From: Pelagomonas calceolata
Taxonomy: Eukaryota > Sar > Pelagophyceae > Pelagomonadales > Pelagomonadaceae
DNA: 64,000 nucleotides
Assembly: GCA_918797485.1 (NCBI GenBank)
Contig: CAKKNE010000001.1
Location: 3,968,001-4,032,000, forward strand
Reading direction: 5' to 3'
A model generated the notes under the pieces. The model had not been told where the DNA came from and made no database searches. It saw nothing but the letters and a program-made list of their open reading frames with translations. Made by a program: the position numbers and the translations under genes. Each line of letters starts with the position of its first letter. Position 1 is the stretch's first letter. Shown one piece after another: positions 37,162-45,405 of this stretch.

Positions 37162-38694
37162 TTAGTGGTCCAGCTCCGCGGACGCGAGCCAGACGAGGCC
37201 GACGGCGCCGGCCGCGAGCGCGAGCACCAAAAGCTTCGCCGTCGCCGCGCCCGCGTCGCGCCGCACCTTAACCTTGAGCGCCACGGTCTGGAACTGCGTC
37301 GCCACGAGCACGACGTCCCCCCGCTCCGAGACGACCGGCGCCTGCTGGACGCGCTCGTCGTCCCAAAAGGCCGGGACGTCGACGTGCGCGACCAGCGCGC
37401 CGCTGTCCAGGTCATACAACCGCGCCTCCGCCGCGCCCACAACAAGGACGCCCTCTGTGAGGAGAAGGACGTAGCCCCCGAAGTCCCTGTGTTTCCAGTG
37501 CGGGCCCCGCCGCGCCTGCCACGCGTGCGAGCCGTCCCTCCTTATGCGAGAAACGACGCCGCGCGACGCCGCTATGATGACATCGCCGCCATCCAACAAC
37601 AGCATGTTCGAGTGCACCGCGCTCCTCCTTTTATTGTCCCTCCCTATCTTGTCGCGCGCCGTCCTCTCAATGCCTCGGTCGTGGCACAGCGACGCCTCGA
37701 GGTGGCGCTCGACCGGCGGCAGGCCCCGTAATCCAACCAACGCACACGGGGCGACCACGGACCCCCCATCCCGCGACCGCTTGTGCCGCGGCGCCGGCCG
37801 GTCGGCGTCGACGGCTTTGAGGGTCACGATCGATTGATCGTCCAGCACCAAAGCATCCGCGGGCAGCGGCGCGAAGAGGCCTCCTTCGATGGCGTGGAGG
37901 CCCCGCGGGCCCCGGACGACCACGTCATCTTCCATAACTTCGATGCGCGTGTCCTCGGCGCGTATCCATGCAAACGGCACGGAGCGTCGGACCAGAGCCT
38001 CCGCCTCGGGTTTGAGGTAGGCGCCGTCGGCGGCATCGCCCCCATCGTTCCAGTAGAAGTCGGACCGCCACGCGCTGGGCCAGTGCGAAGGTGGTGATGC
38101 GGGCTCGACGGCTTCGTGTTCCGACGCGACGGCGCCCGTATGCAACGACAACCGGAAGAGCTTTGGTGGAGCGTCGAATGGCGCCGTCGCGACGTATACA
38201 TACTCTCCGCGTAGCGTCAGGGCCACGTGCGCCTGCGCCGCGTGGAAGAGCGCCGGGCAGAGCCATCTCCTGTTAAGCTCCGCGTCATAGAGCGCGACGC
38301 TCCCGAAGACGTCCGCGGCCGCGACCCACGTGCCGTTGGTCTCTGCAATGACCGCGAGGGCGCCGCCCGGGCCGGCGACGTCGCGCGCGGACCCGTCGCG
38401 GCGTCTCAATAACAACCGCGTCGGCGCCTCGGCCGCGTCCGCGGGCGCGTGCGCTACCGTTATCACGGCCCGGTCGTCGAGGAAGGCCGGCCGCGCGACG
38501 AGCCGGCCGCCGCGCGCGCCGGCGGATGTGAATGATAGGGTCCAGTGTGAATGAAGAGTGACCTCGTGCCAGCCCGGCGTCACGGCCAGCAGCGCCGCGA
38601 GGCCGAGGCCGCCGATCACGTGGTAGGCCGACGGCAGGGACCAGCCGTCGATGGACTTTGGCTTTGGGGTGCTGCGGCACATCAGCGGTCTCAA
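37162..38694 (-). CDS. Beta-propeller-type membrane protein
   Basis: 510 residues. An N-terminal hydrophobic helix (HVIGGLGLAALLAVTPGW) and a C-terminal one (KLLVLALAAGAVGLVWLA) flank a large lumenal or extracellular domain. That domain consists of short beta-strand repeats with spacing like a PQQ/WD-type propeller: GTWVAAADVFGSVALYDAEL, GEYVYVATAP, GDVIIAASRGVVSRIRRDG, YVLLLTEGVLVVGAAEARLY, RGDVVLVATQ. Arrangement resembles ER membrane proteins with a lumenal propeller, but no specific orthologue is claimed. Stops 13 bp from the PSII gene's stop. Confidence 0.7.
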   Translation of the reverse strand: MRPLMCRSTPKPKSIDGWSLPSAYHVIGGLGLAALLAVTPGWHEVTLHSHWTLSFTSAGARGGRLVARPAFLDDRAVITVAHAPADAAEAPTRLLLRRRDGSARDVAGPGGALAVIAETNGTWVAAADVFGSVALYDAELNRRWLCPALFHAAQAHVALTLRGEYVYVATAPFDAPPKLFRLSLHTGAVASEHEAVEPASPPSHWPSAWRSDFYWNDGGDAADGAYLKPEAEALVRRSVPFAWIRAEDTRIEVMEDDVVVRGPRGLHAIEGGLFAPLPADALVLDDQSIVTLKAVDADRPAPRHKRSRDGGSVVAPCALVGLRGLPPVERHLEASLCHDRGIERTARDKIGRDNKRRSAVHSNMLLLDGGDVIIAASRGVVSRIRRDGSHAWQARRGPHWKHRDFGGYVLLLTEGVLVVGAAEARLYDLDSGALVAHVDVPAFWDDERVQQAPVVSERGDVVLVATQFQTVALKVKVRRDAGAATAKLLVLALAAGAVGLVWLASAELDH

Positions 38695-38797
38695 AAGTTG
38701 CGCGAGCCGCCGATAAAGTGATCTATGCTGTATGTGGGCCTCGCTGCCAGTTGCTCACCCGCCGCGCGGCGTGATTTCGCGCGCCGGCCACAGCGAG

Positions 38798-38820
38798 AGC
38801 TAGCGGCAGTGAGACACTAG
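38798..38820 (+). promoter_or_regulatory. Two-arm inverted-repeat element, copy 10
   Basis: Perfect arms, spacer GCAGTGAGA. It is between the divergent starts at 38694 and 39025 in a 330-bp gap with no other feature. Confidence 0.78.
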
Positions 38821-39024
38821 CGAGCCGGCACCCCTTATTTTTGGGCAAGAGCGCCCGCATTTGCAACCGCGTGGCTTCTCGACCATTCAAGCCATAGCCC
38901 GCTGTCGTGCGCTGCCGCTGGACAGGTCCCAGGCACCACACAAGCCGTGCCGGGCGAATTGCAAGCCAGCCCAAAAGTCACACGTGTCGCGCGCCGCTGC
39001 AGCGATCACCAAAGGCTGCAAATC

Positions 39025-40206
39025 ATGGCCACCCCGGCGCTCACGCCGCGCCGCGGCGCGTACCTGGAACCCAAGGACGAGGACGACTCGCCGCGGTCGT
39101 CGACGCACGCGCCGTCGCCGGCGATGGCCCTCAAGCACTTCCTGGCCGTCCTCAGGAAGAACTGGATGCTCGTGGGCGTCGTCCTAAGCATCGCGGGCGC
39201 GCGCGCGGCGCCGGCGGTCGGCGCGCGCGACGGGCCCCTCTATCCAGATATAACGGTCAAATACCTGGCCGTGGCCCTGATCTTCTTCCTGAGCGGCCTT
39301 GGTCTGAGGCCGCGGCAGTTGGCCGGCGCCGTGGCCAACGTGCCCCTGCATTCATTAATACAGGGCTTCACGCTCGTGGCCGTGCCGATGTTCGTGCGGT
39401 ACCTGGTCGCGCCCTTCCTCTACCGAGCGGGTTTAGATAGGTGGCTCTGCGAGGGCTTGGTTGCTGTCGCGTGCCTCCCGCCGCCCGTGTCGTCGGCGGT
39501 CATACTGACGAAGGCCGCCGGCGGCAACGAGGCGGCGGCCATTTTTAATTCCGCTTTTGGGTCGTTGCTAGGCGTGCTGGTCACGCCGATCGAGCTCGTC
39601 GCGCTGGTCGACGCGGGCGGCGCGTCGTCGAACACGACGGGCGCCGGCGCGAGCGACGCCATGCTGGCGACGCTGGGCCGGGTCTTCCGCCAGCTCTTCG
39701 TGACCGTCGTGATACCTTTATTCTGCGGCCAGGTCGCGCGGCCGCGGCTCGAGGCCTGGCTCGACCGCGCGAAGCCGCCTTTGTCGGAAATCGGCCAGGC
39801 CACGCTCCTCCTCATCATCTTCACGACGTTTTGTGATACGTTTAGCGGTAAAAGCGTCGAGAGCAGTCGGCGCGGCGCGCTCGCGGTGACGGGCTTTGTT
39901 GTATTGAGTCTCCAACTCGTCTTCTTGGGCGCGGTCTTTATACTGACGGCGACGACGAAAATTCTAAGGAGGCCCTTGCCGCCGGGCGACGTCATCTGCG
40001 CGCTCTTCTGCGCCTCGCACAAGTCGCTTACTTTGGGAATTCCGGTCATGAAGATCGTCTTCCCGGACCACCCGCGCTTCGGGCTGCTGAGCGCGCCGCT
40101 CCTCATGTACCACCCGATCCAGATCGTGCTGGGCGGCGTGCTCGTGCCGTCCGTGCGCGCGTGGGCGCGGCGGCACGCCGAACCGGCGGGCGCGGAGATC
40201 GTTTAA
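39025..40206 (+). CDS. SLC10A7-like bile-acid:sodium-symporter-family carrier
   Basis: 393 residues from the ATG at 39025 (MATPALTPRRG); an in-frame ATG at 38947 is upstream. After a ~45-residue cytosolic head come nine to ten membrane helices. The marker motifs are those of the SBF/SLC10A7 branch: YLAVALIFFLSGLGLRPRQL, CLPPPVSSAVILTKAAGGNE, AAAIFNSAFGSLLGVLVTP, and ALFCASHKSLTLGIPVMKIV near the end. Known: SLC10A7 homologues in animals, yeast and bacteria affect intracellular calcium handling and glycosylation; they are not established bile-acid transporters. Golgi or plasma-membrane location is inferred. Confidence 0.9.
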   Translation: MATPALTPRRGAYLEPKDEDDSPRSSTHAPSPAMALKHFLAVLRKNWMLVGVVLSIAGARAAPAVGARDGPLYPDITVKYLAVALIFFLSGLGLRPRQLAGAVANVPLHSLIQGFTLVAVPMFVRYLVAPFLYRAGLDRWLCEGLVAVACLPPPVSSAVILTKAAGGNEAAAIFNSAFGSLLGVLVTPIELVALVDAGGASSNTTGAGASDAMLATLGRVFRQLFVTVVIPLFCGQVARPRLEAWLDRAKPPLSEIGQATLLLIIFTTFCDTFSGKSVESSRRGALAVTGFVVLSLQLVFLGAVFILTATTKILRRPLPPGDVICALFCASHKSLTLGIPVMKIVFPDHPRFGLLSAPLLMYHPIQIVLGGVLVPSVRAWARRHAEPAGAEIV

Positions 40207-41641
40207 TATTTTGTCATTTATCTTGCGACCGAACTGTCGCTCGTCGAGCGGAGACGGAAGGACGGTGCTAGGACTAGTATATATTGTTACGGTGGGTGCT
40301 AAAACTAGTGGGCGGAGCCCCTGGGGGGGAGACACCGCGCGTCGCCGATTCATCGGCGGCGGGCGCGAGCCGCTTCTTTCGTAACAGCGTACCTCGTTCT
40401 AAGCGGAACTGCTCCGTCGGAAAGTCTCCCTGAACTGTATAGGGCCACGCCGGATGCGGGACGCCAAGAATTTTCTCACATAGTACCAGCACGCCATCGA
40501 CGCAAAGCCCGGCCGTGAGGTCGGCTCCGGCGTCGCTTCGACGAGCGCATTCGCCACTTTTCATGCGTTGGCACGGCGTAGGCGTAGGCGTGGACTCGGC
40601 CCCGGCGTCGGCGCTGTCTGGCGTCGGTCAAAGTGTCGGTCCAGGCCTAGGGACTCCGTGTAGCCGTAGGCGTAGGCGAGGGCGACGTGGGTCAAGGCGA
40701 GGCCGTCGGTTTCAGGTGCAGGTCCCGGCCAGGCCAAGGGTTAGTGCAGAAATCACAGTGTGTCGAGTGGGGCAGCCTTCAGCCCTTCTAACGCGACGCG
40801 CGCGGCTACACGACTCCCTGGGCGACCTACGGGTCCACGGCGTCCTCGGCTACGGCAGCGAGCATGCCTCCTGCTCTGGTCCGCGCCATCGCCGACGTTC
40901 GAGCAAACGATGGATGGGCCCTCGTGGGCTCCCGAGGCTGTCCGGCGCGTCCGCCACGGTGGCGTGGGCGTCTGTTTTCGTCGGGAGGCAGTCGACGGGC
41001 TCGCACCGGCCTCCTACAGCGGTGGGGCAGCGTTTTGCATGAGGGCCCATATTGGCTTTCCCATCAACTTCTTTCAGCCTTCGCGGCGATGGATCGGGAA
41101 CCAGGGTCTAGGCGCCCTATCTCGGCAATAGAAGCACCGTGGGCTCTCAAATTTGAGGTGCGTACAGACCCAGCAAGGTCGAACCCGCGCAAAAAAAATA
41201 CCCGATTTTTGAGAATATTCGCGACGAGAGAGGGATCGATTTCGCATTTTTAGCCCTTTTAAGCTATATATACACGCTCTGCGATACGTTCGTAGCTCTC
41301 GGATCTCGTGCTGACAGCCTGTTAGTACGCGCGCCTGGCGCGCGCCGGCGCGGTGGCCTCGCGGCCCCGGCCGTGCCCAGAGTTCACCACCACGAATCTG
41401 GCCGAGACGATTAGCGGCTGGCTGCTGCGGCATTGCTTCGCAGCGATGCCGCGGTCACGCCGCGGACGCTGCGCCGGTGCGCGTCCCGCCTCGCTAGCGC
41501 TTCGACGACCGTCGCTCTCGTCGAGCGCCGTCGCGCCGACCTTTTTTTTTGTAAAGGCCTCATCATCATCAACCACCCGAACTCGTGCTCGCCGACGCCG
41601 AGCTCTCGTGCTGACGCAGTTCTACTCCTGCGCGCGACGCC
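40207..41641 (+). other. 1.4-kb gene-poor region
   Basis: Contains two close copies of GGTGCTA..ACTAGT (40264 and 40294), two copies of GTAGGCGTAGGCG (about 40578 and 40663), a TATATATAC at about 41264-41272, and two copies of TCTCGTGCTGAC (about 41303 and 41605). Overlapping short ORFs here look random. It could hold the promoter and 5' UTR of the BRCT-like gene or an unannotated RNA; no RNA family is recognised. Confidence 0.45.
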
Positions 41642-43930
41642 ATGGACACGCTCGGGCTAGATATAGCTAAAGCACTCGCGGGAAAGCTTGGCTGCAAAGT
41701 GATGTCGTACAAGAGCCACGGCCGCCACGGCGGCATCGTCATCGTCAGCGGCACGTACGATCCAGCTTTCATGCAAAGCTTGCTCCGTACCGCCGCCGAC
41801 CTGTGCAGTGCGCGCGGCTACCCCGCCGTGACGTTCCTAGTCGGCGGCGCCTCGACCGCGAGGAACGCCAAGGGCCGCATCTGCGACCACACTGGTATTT
41901 TCGGCGACTGGGGCGTCCGCGGCTCGAAACCCGGCGACTCGACCTTCACCTCGTTCGCCTTCGAGTTCCCAGAAGATTGCGGCTTGTTGGCCGACGGCGG
42001 CATGCATCAGGCCGGCGTCGGTCTGGAGGCGACGGTGTGTCGGGACGTCGGTGCGGCCTTCGGCCTGCGGTACCCGGCGATCCAGTGCGGCAACAAGAAC
42101 CGCCTCGGCGCCAACTTCCTCTTCGACCTGATCAACAAAACGGGCCTCGTGTACGTGGTCCTCGCGACGAAGCCGTCGACGGAGCCGCGCGATCTCCTGC
42201 TGGAGGCGCAGCGCGGCGGCGCGGACGTGACGCGCGGCGGCGGCATCAGCAGGGGCCCCAATACGTCCTTTAAGGTGGACTGGATGCAGGCGCTGCTCTA
42301 TTTGGTGGCCGCGCGCGGTCTGGCGCAGCGCCACTGGACGGCCATCGCCGCGGCCCTCAACGAGGCCTTCGGGCTGGAGTTGACGATGAACGCGGCCTAC
42401 CAGAAGTACGCCGCGATCGCGGAGCAGCGCGAGACGGCCTCGCCCGTGACGGCGCCGGTCTCGGAGGCTGAGGTGGCCGTGGCGCTCGACGCGAAGCGGT
42501 CCGCGGAGAAGCACCTCGCGGACCTCACGCAGGAGGTCGTGCGGGTGCTGAAGGCGCGCGCCGCCGCTCTCGCCGCTGGTGACGACGCGGACGAGGTCCT
42601 CGCGGCGCGCGCCGCGCGCCGACGCGACCAAGACCTGCTCCAACGGACGGCGTTGTGGAAGCTGGGCGCGCTCTTCGTGGGCGACGGCGCGCGGTTCTTC
42701 GCCGCCGAGTCCTCCGCGGGCGAGTCCTCCTCGGGCGAGTCCTCCGCGGGCGAGTCCTCCTCGGACAGTTCCGACGACGAGTCGAGCTCAGACGAGGAGG
42801 CAGCGCCGGCGCGGAGACTCCGCTGCGACGAGTTGTCCGTGTGGCCGCTGCGGCGCATCGTGGCCAGGACGGGCTGCGTCGTCGTCCTGTCCTCGACGGC
42901 GCCGCGCGGCGTCGCGGCGGCCTTGGGCCGGGAGATTGGCGCCGAGAAGCTGAAGGCGACCGCGGCCGTGGCCAACTCGGGCAGCGCCGAGGAGCGCCAG
43001 GTGCACGAGGTGCTCCAGTGGCTCGACCAGTGGCCCGCGGACCGCTGGGTCTGCCTCGACGAGACGGGCGGCCTCCGCGCGGCCTACGCGCGCGTGGCGC
43101 GCGCGGCCGGCGCCGTGCCTGTGTTCGCGGCGCGGTTCGTCAGCGCGGCGCCGTCCTTCGACGAGGAAACGCTGCGCGCGGTGACGTTCGACGAGGGCAC
43201 GCCGCCCGCTGCCGCGGCGCCGCACGGTTCACTGCCGTTCCTGCCGCCGTCGTACGAGATCACGCGGGCTGATATTGCGGGGCGGGAAATAGTCGTGACC
43301 GGCAGGAACTTTTTGTCCCAGCGGATATTGGAGCTCGTCCTGGAAATTAGGTTTGGAGCGAATATCATGAGCAAGGCATCCAGAAAGACGCACATCGTCA
43401 TCGGGCCGGCGAGTTGCCTGGAGGGCGAGCGCGCGGACCAGTCAGCTAATGCAAAGCACGCGTTGTATACGCCGACGGAGAACCCGGAGAACGGTGGCCA
43501 CGCCGTGTTCCTTGTGGACACGAAATTGGAAGCGATGCTGCGGAAAGGCGAGGTGGCGGACGCGTTGCGGGAAAAACGGGGGAGCCTGCCGGCGCCGCTC
43601 TACGTTACGGCGCTCGCGGTCCGGCCCTGGAGGCGGCAGGTCTGCGTCGTGACGGGCGAGGTCGACGGCTACGACCAGGTCGCGTTCCTCGCGGCGCTGC
43701 GGGACACACTCGACGCCAAGACGTGGGACCGCGTGACCGACGACACGACGCTATTAATCGTGGGCGATTTGCGAGGCCGGGAGTCGAGCACCAAGCTCGA
43801 CATGGCGCGTGTGCTGAAGGTGAAGATCGTGCGAGCCGCGGAGGTGCTGAAGCTGCTGGCGCCGCCCCCGGCGGTCTTCGCGGACGTGACGAACGGCGCC
43901 GGCCGGCCGGCGAAGAAGACACGGGTGTAA
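41642..43930 (+). CDS. Large protein with C-terminal BRCT-like domains
   Basis: 762 residues. The first ~270 residues form an unrecognised globular domain (VMSYKSHGRHGGIVIVSGTY, FGLRYPAIQCGNKNRLGANF). A helical stretch and a Ser/Glu-rich acidic linker (GESSSGESSAGESSS) follow, then a region with WPLRRIVARTGCVVVLSST. Residues about 535-620 match a BRCT pattern (DIAGREIVVTGRNFLSQRIL, ASRKTHIVIGP) and a second BRCT-like unit follows near 655-740 (RQVCVVTGEVDGYDQVAFLA, DDTTLLIVGDLRG). A basic tail PAKKTRV suggests nuclear import. BRCT pairs bind phosphopeptides in DNA-damage signalling; a nuclear role is inferred. The N-terminal part remains unexplained. Confidence 0.7.
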   Translation: MDTLGLDIAKALAGKLGCKVMSYKSHGRHGGIVIVSGTYDPAFMQSLLRTAADLCSARGYPAVTFLVGGASTARNAKGRICDHTGIFGDWGVRGSKPGDSTFTSFAFEFPEDCGLLADGGMHQAGVGLEATVCRDVGAAFGLRYPAIQCGNKNRLGANFLFDLINKTGLVYVVLATKPSTEPRDLLLEAQRGGADVTRGGGISRGPNTSFKVDWMQALLYLVAARGLAQRHWTAIAAALNEAFGLELTMNAAYQKYAAIAEQRETASPVTAPVSEAEVAVALDAKRSAEKHLADLTQEVVRVLKARAAALAAGDDADEVLAARAARRRDQDLLQRTALWKLGALFVGDGARFFAAESSAGESSSGESSAGESSSDSSDDESSSDEEAAPARRLRCDELSVWPLRRIVARTGCVVVLSSTAPRGVAAALGREIGAEKLKATAAVANSGSAEERQVHEVLQWLDQWPADRWVCLDETGGLRAAYARVARAAGAVPVFAARFVSAAPSFDEETLRAVTFDEGTPPAAAAPHGSLPFLPPSYEITRADIAGREIVVTGRNFLSQRILELVLEIRFGANIMSKASRKTHIVIGPASCLEGERADQSANAKHALYTPTENPENGGHAVFLVDTKLEAMLRKGEVADALREKRGSLPAPLYVTALAVRPWRRQVCVVTGEVDGYDQVAFLAALRDTLDAKTWDRVTDDTTLLIVGDLRGRESSTKLDMARVLKVKIVRAAEVLKLLAPPPAVFADVTNGAGRPAKKTRV

Positions 43931-44058
43931 AGCGGCGGCGCCGCCCTCGCGGTAGTCCTCGCGCGAAGCGGCGGAGGACACGGAGGAGATGGAGATGGAG
44001 TGGTAGTAGCTCTAAGAAAAAGCATTGTGTTCAACTCAGTCCTGTTATGCTTACCGCC

Positions 44059-44075
44059 GCTAGCTAACACACTAG
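44059..44075 (+). promoter_or_regulatory. Degenerate two-arm element
   Basis: GCTAGC and CACTAG arms remain, with a shortened spacer. It lies 328 bp upstream of the NeuB-like start, in a 473-bp gap (43931-44403) between same-strand genes that holds nothing else recognised. Confidence 0.4.
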
Positions 44076-44403
44076 AAACAACCCAAAAAAAAGTGGGCTC
44101 ACGCGATTTTGTTTTGGGTCACCGGTTGTACTGCACGAGGCCGCGTCAGATTGGAGAATATCAACTGCTGTGTGCACCTTTCGCCAAGTGGCATTGTTTT
44201 TGCAAACGAAACGCTGGCAGCGACATCTATTCCCATGATGCGCTGACAGGCGCTGCTGGCATTGCAAGGCGCGCGCGCACGCATGAGTGCGCGGACCCGT
44301 CGCAAGCGCACGACGCAGCCGCAGCGCGCCGCTCACACACGTTTATGTGCGCACGCGTTGCAACGACGCGCGCCGCGCGACCCGCCGCCGCGCAGGTACC
44401 ACC

Positions 44404-45330
44404 ATGGCCGCCTTCCAAGCCGACGACGGCTACGAAGAACCGCACGTCATCGCCGAGATCGGCTGCAACCACATGGGCCAGTTCGAGATCGCCAAGGAGC
44501 TCCTCACGCTCGCGAAGAACGCCGGCGCGACCGTGGGCAAGTTCCAGAAGCGCTGCCCCAAGGAGCTGCTGACGGAGGAGCAGTACAACGCGCAGCACCC
44601 GAACCCCCACAACTCGTACGGCGACACGTACGGCGCGCACCGCGAATTTCTAGAGTTGGACGTCGAGCAGCATAGACTACTCCAGAAGCACTGCGAGGAG
44701 ATCGGGTTGCTGTACTCTTGTTCGGTCTGGGACACGACGTCGGCGAAAGAAATCGCTTCCTTAAATCCGCCGTTGATCAAAGTCGGCTCGCCGTCGAACC
44801 AACACTGGGAGATGCAGAAAGTGCTCAGAGACGAGTACAGCGGCATGGTCCACATCTCGACGGGCATGACGACGAAGGACGAAGTGGAGAAGATCGTGAG
44901 CTTCTGGGAGCAGGGTAAAGGCAACGCGAAGGAACGCGTCATCCTCTACAACTGCACCAGCGGCTACCCCGTGCCCTTCCAGGACGTGTGCATGCTGGAG
45001 CTGAAGTTGCTGCGGGAGCGCTTCGCGGGACGGGTCCGCGGCTTCGGGTTCTCGGGCCACCATCTCGGGATCTCCGTGGACATCGCCGCGTACGCGTTGG
45101 GCGCCACGTGGAACGAGCGCCACTTCACCAAGGACCGGACCTGGAAGGGCACCGATCATGCGGCCTCGCTCGAGCCGGCCGGTCTCAGCAAGCTATGCCG
45201 CGACTTGAAGGCGGCGTGGCAGTGCATGTCGTACAAGAAGACGGACATCCTGCCGCTCGAGGCGGCGCAGCGCGCCAAGCTCAAGTGGGGCTGCTACAAC
45301 CAGGACCTCGCCAAGAAGACCGCCGTCTAG
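44404..45330 (+). CDS. NeuB/SpsE-type N-acetylneuraminate (sialic or related acid) synthase
   Basis: 308 residues from the ATG at 44404 (ACCACCATGG context); an in-frame ATG at 44287 would add 39 basic residues. The TIM-barrel motifs are clear: PHVIAEIGCNHMGQFEIAKE, AGATVGKFQKR, SCSVWDTTSAKEIA, IKVGSPSNQHWEM, HISTGMTTKDEVEKIV, LYNCTSGYPVPFQDV, GFSGHHLGISVDIAAYALGA, ERHFTKDRTWKGTDHAASLE. Known: the enzyme condenses PEP with ManNAc (or a similar sugar) to make a nonulosonic acid. The C-terminal SAF (antifreeze-like) domain of bacterial NeuB is absent; the protein ends right after the barrel. Cytosolic, no targeting peptide. Confidence 0.93.
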   Translation: MAAFQADDGYEEPHVIAEIGCNHMGQFEIAKELLTLAKNAGATVGKFQKRCPKELLTEEQYNAQHPNPHNSYGDTYGAHREFLELDVEQHRLLQKHCEEIGLLYSCSVWDTTSAKEIASLNPPLIKVGSPSNQHWEMQKVLRDEYSGMVHISTGMTTKDEVEKIVSFWEQGKGNAKERVILYNCTSGYPVPFQDVCMLELKLLRERFAGRVRGFGFSGHHLGISVDIAAYALGATWNERHFTKDRTWKGTDHAASLEPAGLSKLCRDLKAAWQCMSYKKTDILPLEAAQRAKLKWGCYNQDLAKKTAV

Positions 45331-45405
45331 ATTCCCCGTATTTCCCCTGTGCTAACGTCTCTCTCGAGCTTTCCTTCCGCACAAAGGCACCAAACAAAGT
45401 TAAAG

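Noticed and set aside
40515-41253. Overlapping plus-strand ORFs of 120-175 codons
   Set aside because: Three frames are open at once, composition is Arg/Ser/Gly-rich, and no domain or conserved-looking segment is present.
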